DNA of 33,628 nucleotides from Verrucomicrobiota bacterium (lineage in GTDB: Bacteria; Verrucomicrobiota; Verrucomicrobiia; Limisphaerales; UBA1412), in contig JAFZAR010000297.1 in assembly GCA_017557085.1 (NCBI GenBank), positions 1 through 33,628 on the forward strand, in the 5' to 3' direction. The position numbers were made by a program, and so were the translations under genes. Shown here one piece after another: positions 7,594 to 15,657 of the stretch. The first letter of the stretch is position 1. Each line of letters begins with the position of its first letter. Under the pieces are notes generated by a model, which was given only the letters and a program-made list of their open reading frames with translations, did not search any database and was not told the origin of the DNA.

Positions 7594-8091
7594 TTATTTA
7601 TTCTCGGAGGAAGAACAGGCGCTGGCCTTGGATTCTTTCCTCGCTGCCGGAGCGACTTCACAGACACCGCCGGCGGCTTCGATCTTTTGTTTGGCCGCCG
7701 CGCTGAATTTATCAGCGACAATGGTCAATTTCTTGGTTAAATCACCAGTCGCAAGGATCTTGACTCCGTCATTGTGACCACGGACCAGACCGCAGGCGCG
7801 CAAGGCTGTCTCGTCAACGCGAGCGCCTTCGTCGAAACGGTTCAGATCACTCAGATTCACAACGGAATAGATCGTTGCAAAACGGATGTTGTTAAATCCA
7901 CGTTTTGGAATACGGCGATAGAGAGGCATCTGACCACCCTCGAAACCGGGGCGGATGGATGAACCTGAACGAGCGGTCTGACCTTTGCCACCACGACCGG
8001 AGGTCTTGCCCAAGCCGCTTGACTCACCTTTACCAAGACGTTTTACCCGATGGCGTGCGCCAGCGCGGGGTTTAAGTGTGTGTAATTGCAT
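7594..8091 (-). CDS. rplO: Ribosomal protein uL15
   Basis: uL15 is an assembly protein that threads a basic N-terminal extension into the 23S rRNA core. The protein starts MQLHTLKPRAGARHRVKRLG, then SSGLGKTSGRGGKGQ and GFEGGQMPLYRRIPKRGF, all typical. The C-terminus ends in a Lys/Ser-rich tail, giving 165 residues against about 145. The frame is open to a TTG at 8100, but the ATG chosen here matches the family start. Its start lies only 5 bases after the rpsE stop, which leaves no room for rpmD (L30). Confidence 0.96.
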   Translation of the reverse strand: MQLHTLKPRAGARHRVKRLGKGESSGLGKTSGRGGKGQTARSGSSIRPGFEGGQMPLYRRIPKRGFNNIRFATIYSVVNLSDLNRFDEGARVDETALRACGLVRGHNDGVKILATGDLTKKLTIVADKFSAAAKQKIEAAGGVCEVAPAARKESKASACSSSENK

Positions 8092-8096
8092 ACCAA

Positions 8097-8693
8097 TCAA
8101 GCTTCAGTTGTTGTTTCATCTTTCGGTTTGCGGTTGAGCCCGCGAACCTGCTGGATTTCATCACGAGTGCGCAGCATCTTCAGAGCGGCGATTGTGGCCT
8201 TGACCACATTGGCCGGGTTATTGGAACCCATGCTCTTGCTGAGTACGTCCTTGATCCCTACCGCCTCCAGGACTGCTCTCACAGTCTTGCCGGCGATGAT
8301 GCCCGTACCTTCAGAGGCCGGACGAAGAAGGATCCTGGCTCCGTCATAAGCGGCGCTGACTTCATGCGGAATGGTGTATCCCTTGTAAGAGATCTTCTCC
8401 ATGCGCATCTTGGCCAGTTCTGTACCGCGGCGGATCGCATCAGACACTTCGTTTGCTTTACCCAAAGCCAGACCGTACTTGCCGGCGCGGTCACCTACGA
8501 TGACGAGCGCGCTGAAGTTGAAACGACGGCCACCTTTGACTACCTTAGAGGAACGGTTGATGAAAACAACCTTCTCATGCAGCTCCGGTCCTTGCTCTTG
8601 AGGGAACTCGCCCTTCTTCTGCTCAAAGGAGCGGCGTTGTGAGCGTCCCTGTCTGCCTCCATTGCGAGGATTCACATTTTTTGCTTCTGACAC
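8097..8693 (-). CDS. rpsE: Ribosomal protein uS5
   Basis: uS5 lies at the 30S mRNA entry and is linked to decoding fidelity and spectinomycin binding. The double-stranded-RNA-binding N-terminal domain (VVKGGRRFNFSALVIVGD) and the C-terminal domain (GIIAGKTVRAVLEAVGI, SNNPANVVKATIAAL) are intact, and the KVVKGGRR loop is that of sensitive strains. The 198 residues include about 35 extra basic N-terminal residues and a short acidic tail. The start is GTG with AGGAGAA seven bases before it, a better site than most in the run. Confidence 0.96.
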   Translation of the reverse strand: MSEAKNVNPRNGGRQGRSQRRSFEQKKGEFPQEQGPELHEKVVFINRSSKVVKGGRRFNFSALVIVGDRAGKYGLALGKANEVSDAIRRGTELAKMRMEKISYKGYTIPHEVSAAYDGARILLRPASEGTGIIAGKTVRAVLEAVGIKDVLSKSMGSNNPANVVKATIAALKMLRTRDEIQQVRGLNRKPKDETTTEA

Positions 8694-8714
8694 AGTAAAT
8701 TCTCCTATTACAAG

Positions 8715-9077
8715 TTAGAATACTAGACCGGTCTCTCTGGCGGCATCCGCAAGAGCTTTGACCTTACCATGATAAACAGCACCATTTCTGTCAAACACCA
8801 CCTTGGTGATGCCCGCAGCCTTGGCCGCTTCAGCGGCTTTCTTGCCGATTTCCACAGCGGACTTCACGTTTGCGGACAGCTTTGCGCTCTTACCATCTTT
8901 ATTATTGGTGGAGACCCAAGCCAGTGTTTTACCGGTTTCGTCATCAATAAACTGCACATAGATGTGCATATTGGTGAACTTAACGCTCATACGGGGGCGT
9001 TCCTGAGTTCCATTTACTTTCTTGCGAATCCGCCAGCGGCGAACTCTCAACAACCTGTTTTTCTGAATATTATTCAT
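8715..9077 (-). CDS. rplR: Ribosomal protein uL18
   Basis: uL18 binds 5S rRNA with uL5 and helps build the central protuberance. The 120 residues are the standard length, with a basic start (LRVRRWRIRKKVNGT), the RPRMSVKFTNMHIYVQ segment and the closing FDRNGAVYHGKVKALADAAR. It lies between rplF and rpsE in spc-operon order. An AAAAG run precedes the ATG. Confidence 0.97.
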   Translation of the reverse strand: MNNIQKNRLLRVRRWRIRKKVNGTQERPRMSVKFTNMHIYVQFIDDETGKTLAWVSTNNKDGKSAKLSANVKSAVEIGKKAAEAAKAAGITKVVFDRNGAVYHGKVKALADAARETGLVF

Positions 9078-9125
9078 CTTTTATTGGACACGGCTTGAAC
9101 CGTATCCGGGTTGTATTCAAATCAA

Positions 9126-9665
9126 TTATTGAACAGTTTTACCTTCCTTATGAACGACATGCTCGCCCACATAACGAACACCCTTGCCTTTGTAAGGTTC
9201 AGGCGGATAGAAGGCTCTGAGTTCAGCGGCTACACGGCCCACATCATTCTTATCGATACCCTCAACGGTGAGTTTCGTGCTGGAATCATCCACGGTCACT
9301 TTCACGCCAGCCGGCAGATTGTAAACACAGGGATGAGCATAACCCAAAATCATCGTGACCACCTGACCAGCAACGCTGGCCTTGAAGCCGACACCTTGAA
9401 TTTCGAGTTTTTTCACATATCCTTCGGAAACACCCTTGACCATATTGGCAATACGAGCGCGGCAGGTGCCGTGCATTGCCTTGGAAACGGCGCTGTCATT
9501 ATCACGCTTGACAACGATCTTGTCAGCTTCTACTTCCACAGAGGTGTGAGGCAGGATGCCAAAGGATAACTTGCCTTTGGAACCTTCCACAAAAACTTCC
9601 TGTCCCTTGACAGAAGCTTTCACACCAGCCGGCAGCTGAACGGGAACTTTACCAATTCTAGACAT
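9126..9665 (-). CDS. rplF: Ribosomal protein uL6
   Basis: uL6 lies near the sarcin-ricin loop and the factor-binding site. The 179 residues form two repeated alpha/beta domains; MSRIGKVPVQLPAGV opens the first, and the second ends with the conserved YPPEPYKGKGVRYVGE. Length and order are normal. AGAAGA precedes the ATG. Confidence 0.97.
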   Translation of the reverse strand: MSRIGKVPVQLPAGVKASVKGQEVFVEGSKGKLSFGILPHTSVEVEADKIVVKRDNDSAVSKAMHGTCRARIANMVKGVSEGYVKKLEIQGVGFKASVAGQVVTMILGYAHPCVYNLPAGVKVTVDDSSTKLTVEGIDKNDVGRVAAELRAFYPPEPYKGKGVRYVGEHVVHKEGKTVQ

Positions 9666-9683
9666 ATTCTTCTAATTCCCTTT

Positions 9684-10067
9684 CTACCAGATGTAGCACA
9701 GCACTTCACCGCCGCAGTTATTCTTGCGGGCTTCCACACCGGTCATCACACCCTTGGGTGTGGACAGGATGACGATACCCAGACCGCCCAGGACGCGCGG
9801 AATGCTCTTGACGGGCACATAGCAGCGGATGCCGGGCTTACTGATACGGCGCAATGCCTGAATGACATGCTTACGATTTTGATATTTCAAAGTCAGGGTC
9901 AGATTCTTGATCTTATCCCCTTCCACCACATAATCCAGTATATACCCCTCATCTTTCATGATGCGGGCAATGGACTCCTTGATTTTGGAGTACGGAACCG
10001 TCGCGGTCTTGTGCTGAGCAGCACCAGCGTTGCGTACAACGGTCAGAAAATCAGCAATTGTATCCAT
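9684..10067 (-). CDS. rpsH: Ribosomal protein uS8
   Basis: uS8 binds 16S helix 21 and is the spc-operon repressor in E. coli. The 127 residues show the normal start (DTIADFLTVVRNA), KPGIRCYVPVKSIPRVLGG, and the C-terminal signature ILSTPKGVMTGVEARK. One variation is that the usual Gly-Gly-Glu-Leu ending reads GGEVLCYIW. It follows rpsN by 9 bases. I did not find an S8-like RNA site at the rplX-rplE junction. Confidence 0.97.
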   Translation of the reverse strand: MDTIADFLTVVRNAGAAQHKTATVPYSKIKESIARIMKDEGYILDYVVEGDKIKNLTLTLKYQNRKHVIQALRRISKPGIRCYVPVKSIPRVLGGLGIVILSTPKGVMTGVEARKNNCGGEVLCYIW

Positions 10068-10076
10068 ATAATTTGA

Positions 10077-10346
10077 TTACCAGCTTGCTTTTGTTACTCC
10101 GGGAATAAGTCCATTCCTTGCCATCTCGCGGAAAGCAAGACGGGAGACACCGAATTTGCGAAGGAATCCATGACGACGACCACTGAGCGAACAGCGGTTT
10201 ACGAGACGAACTGTGCTGGAGTTGCGGGGCAACTTGGACAGTCCGGCGTAATCATGGTTGGCCTTCAGTTCTGCGCGCTTAGCGGCATATTTAGCCACCA
10301 GTTCGCGTTTTTTCTTTTCACGTTGGATCCAAGATTTCTTAGCCAT
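10077..10346 (-). CDS. rpsN: Ribosomal protein uS14, zinc-free long form
   Basis: uS14 is a late-assembling 30S head protein. At 89 residues and with no Cys-X2-Cys pairs, this is the long zinc-independent form. Typical motifs are NSSTVRLVNRCSLSGRRHG and LRKFGVSRLAFREMARNG. It follows rplE by 6 bases and has no evident Shine-Dalgarno. Confidence 0.97.
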   Translation of the reverse strand: MAKKSWIQREKKKRELVAKYAAKRAELKANHDYAGLSKLPRNSSTVRLVNRCSLSGRRHGFLRKFGVSRLAFREMARNGLIPGVTKASW

Positions 10347-10352
10347 AATAAT

Positions 10353-10901
10353 TTACCGTTTCCCGGCAAAAGGCATGCCGAGCTGTTTCAGTAGATCAAG
10401 GGCCTCTGCGTTAGTATTTGCAGAGGTAACGATAGTGATATCCATACCCTGGTTCCTTTTGACCTTGTCAGCGTCGATTTCCGGGAAGATGACCTGGTTG
10501 GCAATACCGATAGAGTAATTGCCGCGGCCATCAAAACCTCTGGGAGAGATCCCGCGGAAGTCGCGAATACGCGGCAGCGCTGTTGAGATCAGTCGGTCAA
10601 GGAATTCAAACATCACTTCTCTGCGCAGGGTTACATGGCAACCAATTTGCTGTCCTTTGCGCAGTTTGAAATTTGCAACGCTCTTGCGAGCACGATCGAA
10701 TACCGGTTTGCGCCCGGTGATGGTCATCAATTCTTTGACGGCCTCATCCACGGCACCCTTCTCCGTAGAGGTATCCCAACCCATACGGATGACGATTTTC
10801 TCCACCTGAGGGACCTGGTGCACATTGGTGTACTTCCAGTTCTCGATCAGAGCGGGGCGAACGGTCTCTACATACTTTTGATAAAGTCTAGTCGCTTTCA
10901 T
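10353..10901 (-). CDS. rplE: Ribosomal protein uL5
   Basis: uL5 binds 5S rRNA and makes the bridge to uS13. The 182 residues have the standard length, with NVHQVPQVEKIVIRMG near the start, KLRKGQQIGCHVTLR, and LPRIRDFRGISPRGFDGRGN in the middle. An AAGGATG Shine-Dalgarno precedes the ATG, 8 bases after rplX. Confidence 0.97.
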   Translation of the reverse strand: MKATRLYQKYVETVRPALIENWKYTNVHQVPQVEKIVIRMGWDTSTEKGAVDEAVKELMTITGRKPVFDRARKSVANFKLRKGQQIGCHVTLRREVMFEFLDRLISTALPRIRDFRGISPRGFDGRGNYSIGIANQVIFPEIDADKVKRNQGMDITIVTSANTNAEALDLLKQLGMPFAGKR

Positions 10902-10909
10902 TTACATCC

Positions 10910-11215
10910 TTACTTTGCGGCTTTAGCCTTTTTACGGGCATCATAGAGCTCTGCCCTCATCAGGTTAGAGATATGAATGGAGCCTTCGCGTTCGATAATG
11001 GCGCCATTGGGATTGGCCTGGGAACGGCGTGTATGCCGTTTGATCATATTCAGACCTTCCACCACTGCGCGCTGTTTATCACGCATTACAATCAGAACCT
11101 TGCCGCGCTTGCCGCGCAGGGCCGGTTTTCCGTTTTTCTCTTTTCTGCTGCCAGAGATGACGACGACTTCATCACCTTTTCTGATAGCCTTCAGAGCACT
11201 CTTTTTATTTTCCAT
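10910..11215 (-). CDS. rplX: Ribosomal protein uL24 with an insertion in the KOW loop
   Basis: uL24 starts 50S assembly and ends up beside the tunnel exit. The 101 residues include a KOW domain (IRKGDEVVVISG then GKRGKVLIV) and the usual EGLNMIKRHTR and EGSIHISNLM segments. Between the two halves of the KOW loop, where most homologues have a two- to three-residue turn, about nine extra residues are present (SRKEKNGKPALR, residues 23-33). GGAGGT lies nine bases before the ATG, one of the best Shine-Dalgarno sites here. Only two bases separate it from rplN. Confidence 0.96.
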   Translation of the reverse strand: MENKKSALKAIRKGDEVVVISGSRKEKNGKPALRGKRGKVLIVMRDKQRAVVEGLNMIKRHTRRSQANPNGAIIEREGSIHISNLMRAELYDARKKAKAAK

Positions 11216-11217
11216 AA

Positions 11218-11583
11218 TTAGATAACCTCCGGAGCCAGTGAAATGATTTTCAAAAATTTCTTTTCACGCAACTCACGAGCCACAGGGCCGAAAATACGTG
11301 TTCCTTTCGGATTATTGTCCTTGTCAACGATCACGATGGCGTTGTGGTCAAACCTCACGCAGGATCCGTCCGCGCGGTAGATCGCTCTCTTTGTGCGAAC
11401 GACTACGGCGTTGACAACATCACCCTTTTTCACCGTGCCATCGGGAGTAGCTTCCTTGATATGCGCCTTGATGACATCACCAATGCGGGCATACTCCTGA
11501 TTGGACCCCAGTACACCGATAGCGGCCGCCTTGCGGGCACCCGTATTATCGGCAACGTCTAAAATACTACGAACTTGTAACAT
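11218..11583 (-). CDS. rplN: Ribosomal protein uL14
   Basis: uL14 forms intersubunit bridges B5 and B8 and is the docking site of the silencing factor RsfS. The 121 residues match the family, with SILDVADNTGARKA near the start, GDVVNAVVVRTKR, the NAIVIVDKDNNPKGTRIFGP signature and the LREKKFLKIISLAPEVI end. A GAGAGAGAGG purine tract precedes the ATG. Confidence 0.97.
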   Translation of the reverse strand: MLQVRSILDVADNTGARKAAAIGVLGSNQEYARIGDVIKAHIKEATPDGTVKKGDVVNAVVVRTKRAIYRADGSCVRFDHNAIVIVDKDNNPKGTRIFGPVARELREKKFLKIISLAPEVI

Positions 11584-11601
11584 CTAATAGCCTCTCTCTC
11601 T

Positions 11602-11874
11602 TTAGATAACGTCGTGTTTTACTATTTTCACCAGACTCCAGCGTTTCAGCTTGGAAAGAGGTCTGGTTTCCTGAATGCACACCGTATCACCGATCTGCGC
11701 TTCCTGCTTTTCATCATGAGCGTAGAATTTCTTCTTGGTGATGACAATCTTCCTAAACTGAGGATGTGCATGGCGGCGGGCCACTTCCACCACGATGGTC
11801 TTATTCATCTTGTTAGAGATGACCGTGCCTACTTTTTCCTTGCGAACTGATTTCTTGACTTCAGTATTTTCCAT
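11602..11874 (-). CDS. rpsQ: Ribosomal protein uS17
   Basis: uS17 is an OB-fold primary binder of the 16S 5' domain. The 90 residues contain KEKVGTVISNKMNKTIVVEV, the KYHKR-like KIVITKKKFYAHDE segment and the closing CIQETRPLSKLKRWSLV. It follows rpmC by 10 bases. Confidence 0.97.
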   Translation of the reverse strand: MENTEVKKSVRKEKVGTVISNKMNKTIVVEVARRHAHPQFRKIVITKKKFYAHDEKQEAQIGDTVCIQETRPLSKLKRWSLVKIVKHDVI

Positions 11875-11884
11875 ATCTCAATAA

Positions 11885-12082
11885 TTAGGCTGATTTTTTA
11901 CGTTGTTTGGAGAGCTGCGTTTCAATGCGCGCAATATCTCTGCGAATAGCACGAATGCGGTGTGATTTCTCCAATTGGCTGCTGGCTTTCTGCAGACGGA
12001 GGTTGAACAGCTCCATGCGCAGATCACGTCCCTTGACCAACAGTTCCTGTACAGTTAAATCTTGGATTTCAGATATTTTCAT
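11885..12082 (-). CDS. rpmC: Ribosomal protein uL29
   Basis: uL29 is a two-helix protein at the tunnel exit, contacting trigger factor and SRP together with uL23. The 65 residues form the helical hairpin (EIQDLTVQELLVKGRDLRME; then NLRLQKASSQLEKSHRIR and the RRDIARIET signature). AGGAGAT precedes the ATG. It lies between rplP and rpsQ as in the classical S10 operon. Confidence 0.97.
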   Translation of the reverse strand: MKISEIQDLTVQELLVKGRDLRMELFNLRLQKASSQLEKSHRIRAIRRDIARIETQLSKQRKKSA

Positions 12083-12100
12083 TTCGATCTCCTACTCTCT

Positions 12101-12523
12101 TTATGCTTCTGCGTGATGGCGGGCAATGAATTTGGTGCGGATCGGCAGCTTGCAAGCTACCAAGCGCATCGCTTCGCGAGCCTGAGACTCGGTCACGCCT
12201 TCCACTTCCAGGATGATGTTGGCCGGGCGGATCACTGCCACCCAGGATTCCACCGCACCCTTACCGGTACCTTGACGTACTTCCAGGGGTTTCTTAGTGA
12301 ACGGTTTATCAGGGAACACACGCAGCCATACTCTGCCATGACGTTTCATAGCACGGGTAACGGCTACACGGGCGGCTTCCAGCTGGCGTGTATCCATCCA
12401 GCAGCGTTCCAATGCCATCAGGCCGTAGGTCCCAAACGCCAGGAAATTCCCGCGTGTGGCCGTGCCGGCGCGATTGCCGCGTTGTTGTTTACGATATTTA
12501 ACTCTTGAAGGAATTAAAGGCAT
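12101..12523 (-). CDS. rplP: Ribosomal protein uL16
   Basis: uL16 is a late-assembling 50S protein that positions A-site tRNA. The 140 residues show the start PSRVKYRKQQRGNRAG, FGTYGLMALERCWM, the conserved loop GRVWLRVFPDKPFTKKPLE and MGKGKG-like RQGTGKGAVESWVA. AAGGAAGGA precedes the ATG. It ends 18 bases before rpmC. Confidence 0.97.
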   Translation of the reverse strand: MPLIPSRVKYRKQQRGNRAGTATRGNFLAFGTYGLMALERCWMDTRQLEAARVAVTRAMKRHGRVWLRVFPDKPFTKKPLEVRQGTGKGAVESWVAVIRPANIILEVEGVTESQAREAMRLVACKLPIRTKFIARHHAEA

Positions 12524-12541
12524 ATACGTCCTTCCTTACCC

Positions 12542-13201
12542 TTAACGGGCGGCTTGTTGGGCAGCCTGCTTTTTCTCCATCATATCACCGGTGCATACCC
12601 AACATTTCACACCGATCTTACCATACAAAGTTTTCGCTTCCGCGAAACCATAATCTATGTTCGCGCGCAGAGTGTGCAGGGGAACTCTACCCTCGTGATA
12701 ATTCTCAGAACGAGAGAGTTCCGCTCCACCTAAGCGGCCCGAACAGCGAATCTTTACTCCCTGAGCTCCGGCATCCATCACAGTTTGGATGGATTTCTTC
12801 ATAGCGCGGCGGAAAGACACACGGCGCTCCAGCTGCAGGGCGATATTCTCAGCGACCAGCTGCGCGTTTGTTTCAGGTCTTTTTACTTCCTGGATCTCAA
12901 CGTACACTTCCTTCTTAGTCATCTTCGACAGAGCCTCTTTGAGCTTGTCGATATCCTGGCCTTTACGGCCAATGACTAAACCCGGACGAGCCGTCAGGAT
13001 CGAAACACGGCAACGGGCTCCGGCGCGCTCGATATTGATGCGCGGCACAGAGGCTGATTCCAGTTTTTCTTTCAAAAAGCGTCTGATCTTATCATCTTCC
13101 GCCAGGAGTTTGCTAAACTCGCTCTTGGAAGCATACCAGCGTGAACGCCAGTCCTTATTCAAGGAAAGTCTCAGGCCAATTGGATTAGTTTTTTGTCCCA
13201 T
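12542..13201 (-). CDS. rpsC: Ribosomal protein uS3
   Basis: uS3 lines the mRNA entry tunnel and contributes to ribosomal helicase activity. The 219 residues start MGQKTNPIGLRL, have a type II KH domain with the GxxG loop (VIGRKGQDI) and a C-terminal domain (GRLGGAELSRSE, HTLRANIDYGFA, GVKCWV). No Shine-Dalgarno is evident before the ATG. Confidence 0.97.
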   Translation of the reverse strand: MGQKTNPIGLRLSLNKDWRSRWYASKSEFSKLLAEDDKIRRFLKEKLESASVPRINIERAGARCRVSILTARPGLVIGRKGQDIDKLKEALSKMTKKEVYVEIQEVKRPETNAQLVAENIALQLERRVSFRRAMKKSIQTVMDAGAQGVKIRCSGRLGGAELSRSENYHEGRVPLHTLRANIDYGFAEAKTLYGKIGVKCWVCTGDMMEKKQAAQQAAR

Positions 13202-13211
13202 ATCTAGTCAA

Positions 13212-13556
13212 TTAATTCTCGGTGCTTATGTCAGAGAGTACGATACGGACGTGACATCCCCGCTTGAGGATATGTCCCGCTGAACCGCGAGCTTTAGGGG
13301 TAAAACGTTTGTAGGTGCGGGCGGCACCTGCCACGGACTCGACAATCCAGAGAGATCCCTCATCCAGACCGAAATTATTCACTGCGTTTGCAATAGCAGA
13401 CTTCAGGGTGTTGAGCACGGCACGGGCGGATTTACGCGGCACATAAGCCAGCGCAGCCTGCGCGTCGATCGCTTTCATCCCATGGATCTGCCTTGTCACC
13501 TCGCGCATTTTCTGAGGAGACATACGGATATTTTTTGTTACAGATAAAACTTTCAT
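13212..13556 (-). CDS. rplV: Ribosomal protein uL22
   Basis: uL22 sends a beta hairpin into the exit tunnel that forms part of the constriction where macrolides bind. The 114 residues are normal (MSPQKMREVTRQIHG, KSAIANAVNNFGL, hairpin region RFTPKARGSAGHILKR). No deletion of the kind linked to macrolide resistance is seen in the hairpin. AGAGAAG precedes the ATG. Confidence 0.97.
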   Translation of the reverse strand: MKVLSVTKNIRMSPQKMREVTRQIHGMKAIDAQAALAYVPRKSARAVLNTLKSAIANAVNNFGLDEGSLWIVESVAGAARTYKRFTPKARGSAGHILKRGCHVRIVLSDISTEN

Positions 13557-13564
13557 AGCTTCTC

Positions 13565-13846
13565 TTACTTCGCCTCCGCTTTGGCTGTATGGACACCGTG
13601 CTTCTTGAATGTACGGGTCAACGCAAACTCACCTAAACGGTGACCAACCATGTTTTCAGTCACGAACACCGGCAGGAACATTCTGCCGTTGTGAACATTA
13701 ATCGTTAATCCCACAAATTCGGGGGTCACCATTGAACGCCTGGACCAAGTCTTGATAGGCTTCTTGGAAGAGGCTTTATTCATCGCTTGTACTTTCTCCA
13801 TCAGGGAGGGGTCTACAAACGGACCTTTTTTAATTGAACGTCCCAT
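13565..13846 (-). CDS. rpsS: Ribosomal protein uS19
   Basis: uS19 is in the 30S head and pairs with uS13 near the A site. The 93 residues carry the signatures MGRSIKKGPFVDPSL, KTWSRRSMVTPEFVG and ENMVGHRLGEFALTRTF. It lies between rplB and rplV in standard order, 10 bases after rplB. Confidence 0.97.
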   Translation of the reverse strand: MGRSIKKGPFVDPSLMEKVQAMNKASSKKPIKTWSRRSMVTPEFVGLTINVHNGRMFLPVFVTENMVGHRLGEFALTRTFKKHGVHTAKAEAK

Positions 13847-13856
13847 AACTACTCAC

Positions 13857-14702
13857 TTATTTCATTTTCATCGGACGTCCATCACGACGGGTCACGATGT
13901 AGCGATTTGAATATCTGACTTTCTTGCGGGTCTTGAAACCCTTGGTAATAACACCCCACGGAGTCACCGGATGACCACCGCCGGCCGTTCTGCCTGCACC
14001 ACCACCCATAGGGTGATCAACAGGGTTCTTACAAACAGCGCGGGAAAGAGGTCTGATACCCAGATGACGGGAACGGCCGGCTTTGCCCAGCACAACGTTC
14101 TCATGATCGGTGTTGCCAACCTGTCCCAGTGTCGCATAGCACTGTTCTTTGACCTTGCGGATTTCTCCGGAGGGCAAGCGGACCAGCGCATATCCGTCAG
14201 CAATGGACATCAGTGTGGCCATACCGCCTGCGGCACGCACCAGCTGACCGCCCTTGCCGGGGATCAATTCAATATTGTGGATCACTGAGCCAATGGGAAT
14301 GCTCTTCAGAGGCAGGCTGTTGCCCACTTCCGCAGGAGCGGCCGCACCGCTGGAAACGCGGGCACCTACTTTTAATCCCACAGGAGCCAGGATGTAGCGT
14401 TTCTCACCATCTTTGTACTCCAGCAGCGCCAGATAAGCTGAACGCATCGGATCATATTCAATGGCTACCACACGGGCTTCCACATCAAATTTATTACGAC
14501 GAAAATCCACTAAGCGGATCTTCTGTTTGTGCCCACCGCCGCGACCGCGGGATGTCACACGACCTTGGCTGTTGCGGCCACCGGTCTTTTTACGGATTTG
14601 AACCAGACTTTTCTCCGGTTTATCTTTTGTGATCTCCTCGAAAGACGATACGGTCAAGTACCGCAGTGAAGGAGTTAAGGGTCTAAATGATTTAACAGGC
14701 AT
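13857..14702 (-). CDS. rplB: Ribosomal protein uL2
   Basis: uL2 is needed for subunit association and a functional peptidyl-transferase centre. The 281 residues contain the OB and SH3-like domains and the signature region NPVDHPMGGGAGRTAGGG followed by HPVTPWG. The catalytically implicated His in VDH is kept, but the next His of the usual HPHGGG is Met. The KPEKSLVQIRKKTGGRNSQG segment shows the normal N-terminal part. It starts 5 bases after rplW with no clear Shine-Dalgarno. Confidence 0.97.
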   Translation of the reverse strand: MPVKSFRPLTPSLRYLTVSSFEEITKDKPEKSLVQIRKKTGGRNSQGRVTSRGRGGGHKQKIRLVDFRRNKFDVEARVVAIEYDPMRSAYLALLEYKDGEKRYILAPVGLKVGARVSSGAAAPAEVGNSLPLKSIPIGSVIHNIELIPGKGGQLVRAAGGMATLMSIADGYALVRLPSGEIRKVKEQCYATLGQVGNTDHENVVLGKAGRSRHLGIRPLSRAVCKNPVDHPMGGGAGRTAGGGHPVTPWGVITKGFKTRKKVRYSNRYIVTRRDGRPMKMK

Positions 14703-14707
14703 AGTTT

Positions 14708-14986
14708 TTAGGTTAATATGATTTTATCGCCTTGTTTTAATGTTACGACGGCCTTTTTCCAATTAGAGGTCCATCCGGCAGCGGCCGTTCTCTGACGACG
14801 CTGTTTGCCGCGGACATTCATGGTATTGACCTTGACCACCTTCACCTTGAACAGTTCTTCGACAGCCTGACGGATCTGGATCTTGGTAGCCCTCTTGTCA
14901 GCTATCATGGTGTATTTATTCTGTTCGGATTGAGCAGTCCCCTTTTCGGTGATGCGCACCGTTTTAATAATATCAAAAGAATTCAT
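14708..14986 (-). CDS. rplW: Ribosomal protein uL23
   Basis: uL23 sits at the tunnel exit and is the main docking point for trigger factor and SRP. The 92 residues have the expected start (FDIIKTVRITEKGT), ADKRATKIQIRQAVEELFKV and the VNTMNVRGKQRR loop. Length and position between rplD and rplB are standard. Confidence 0.96.
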   Translation of the reverse strand: MNSFDIIKTVRITEKGTAQSEQNKYTMIADKRATKIQIRQAVEELFKVKVVKVNTMNVRGKQRRQRTAAAGWTSNWKKAVVTLKQGDKIILT

Positions 14987-14990
14987 GCTC

Positions 14991-15647
14991 TTACTTGGTG
15001 ATGATGCGTTCTTCTATCTTGGCCCAGGCTTTCCGGGTCACCACGACTTTGGTCGATGCCAAAACGTCGTAAGGATTCACTGTGGCACTATCCACAACTT
15101 TAACTTTCTGCACATTGCGGGAAGCAAGGCAGAAGTTCGTATTGATGTCTTCATCCATCGCTGCGATGAAGAGAACCTTGGCTCCGTCCAGGCCCATATC
15201 TTTGAGGACTTGGACAAATTGACCCGTCTTGGGAGATTGCATCTTCAGTTCTTCCACGGCCACCAGGTCACCAGCGCAAGCGCGGGTGCTGATCAGCTTC
15301 TGAAGAGCCAAGCGGCTGACCTTGCGGTTCACCTTCTTGGAATAATCGCGCGGTTTCGGTCCAAAGACCACACCGCCTCCGGGCCACAGCGGAGAGGCAA
15401 AGGAACCCGCGCGAGCGCGGCCTGTGCCCTTCTGACGCCACGGTTTCTTACCGGATCCGGCCACTTCGCCCATGGTCTTGGTGCAGGCTGTTCCGGAGCG
15501 TTGCGCTGCGCGGATAGCTGTCACCGCTTCATGAGCGGCCTGGGTACCTACAAGTCTCTTGCCGAGTTCTTCAAACTTCTCTAATTGAGAGCTGACCTCG
15601 ATCTGTCCTTGTTCTTTTCCCTGTAAATCTTTAACTGTAATCGTCAT
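14991..15647 (-). CDS. rplD: Ribosomal protein uL4
   Basis: uL4 reaches into the tunnel constriction and is the S10-operon repressor in gamma-proteobacteria. The 218 residues include the extended loop (GSGKKPWRQKGTGRARAGS, then SPLWPGGGVVFGPKPRDYS) and the C-terminal Rossmann-like domain. AAGGAG precedes the ATG. No L4 leader like that of E. coli is recognisable before rpsJ. Confidence 0.97.
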   Translation of the reverse strand: MTITVKDLQGKEQGQIEVSSQLEKFEELGKRLVGTQAAHEAVTAIRAAQRSGTACTKTMGEVAGSGKKPWRQKGTGRARAGSFASPLWPGGGVVFGPKPRDYSKKVNRKVSRLALQKLISTRACAGDLVAVEELKMQSPKTGQFVQVLKDMGLDGAKVLFIAAMDEDINTNFCLASRNVQKVKVVDSATVNPYDVLASTKVVVTRKAWAKIEERIITK

Positions 15648-15657
15648 GTCCTACTCC

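Noticed and set aside
8092..8100. TTG start for rplO giving three more residues
   Set aside because: The ATG of MQLHTL aligns with the usual L15 start; the TTG overlaps the rpsE stop without a better ribosome site.
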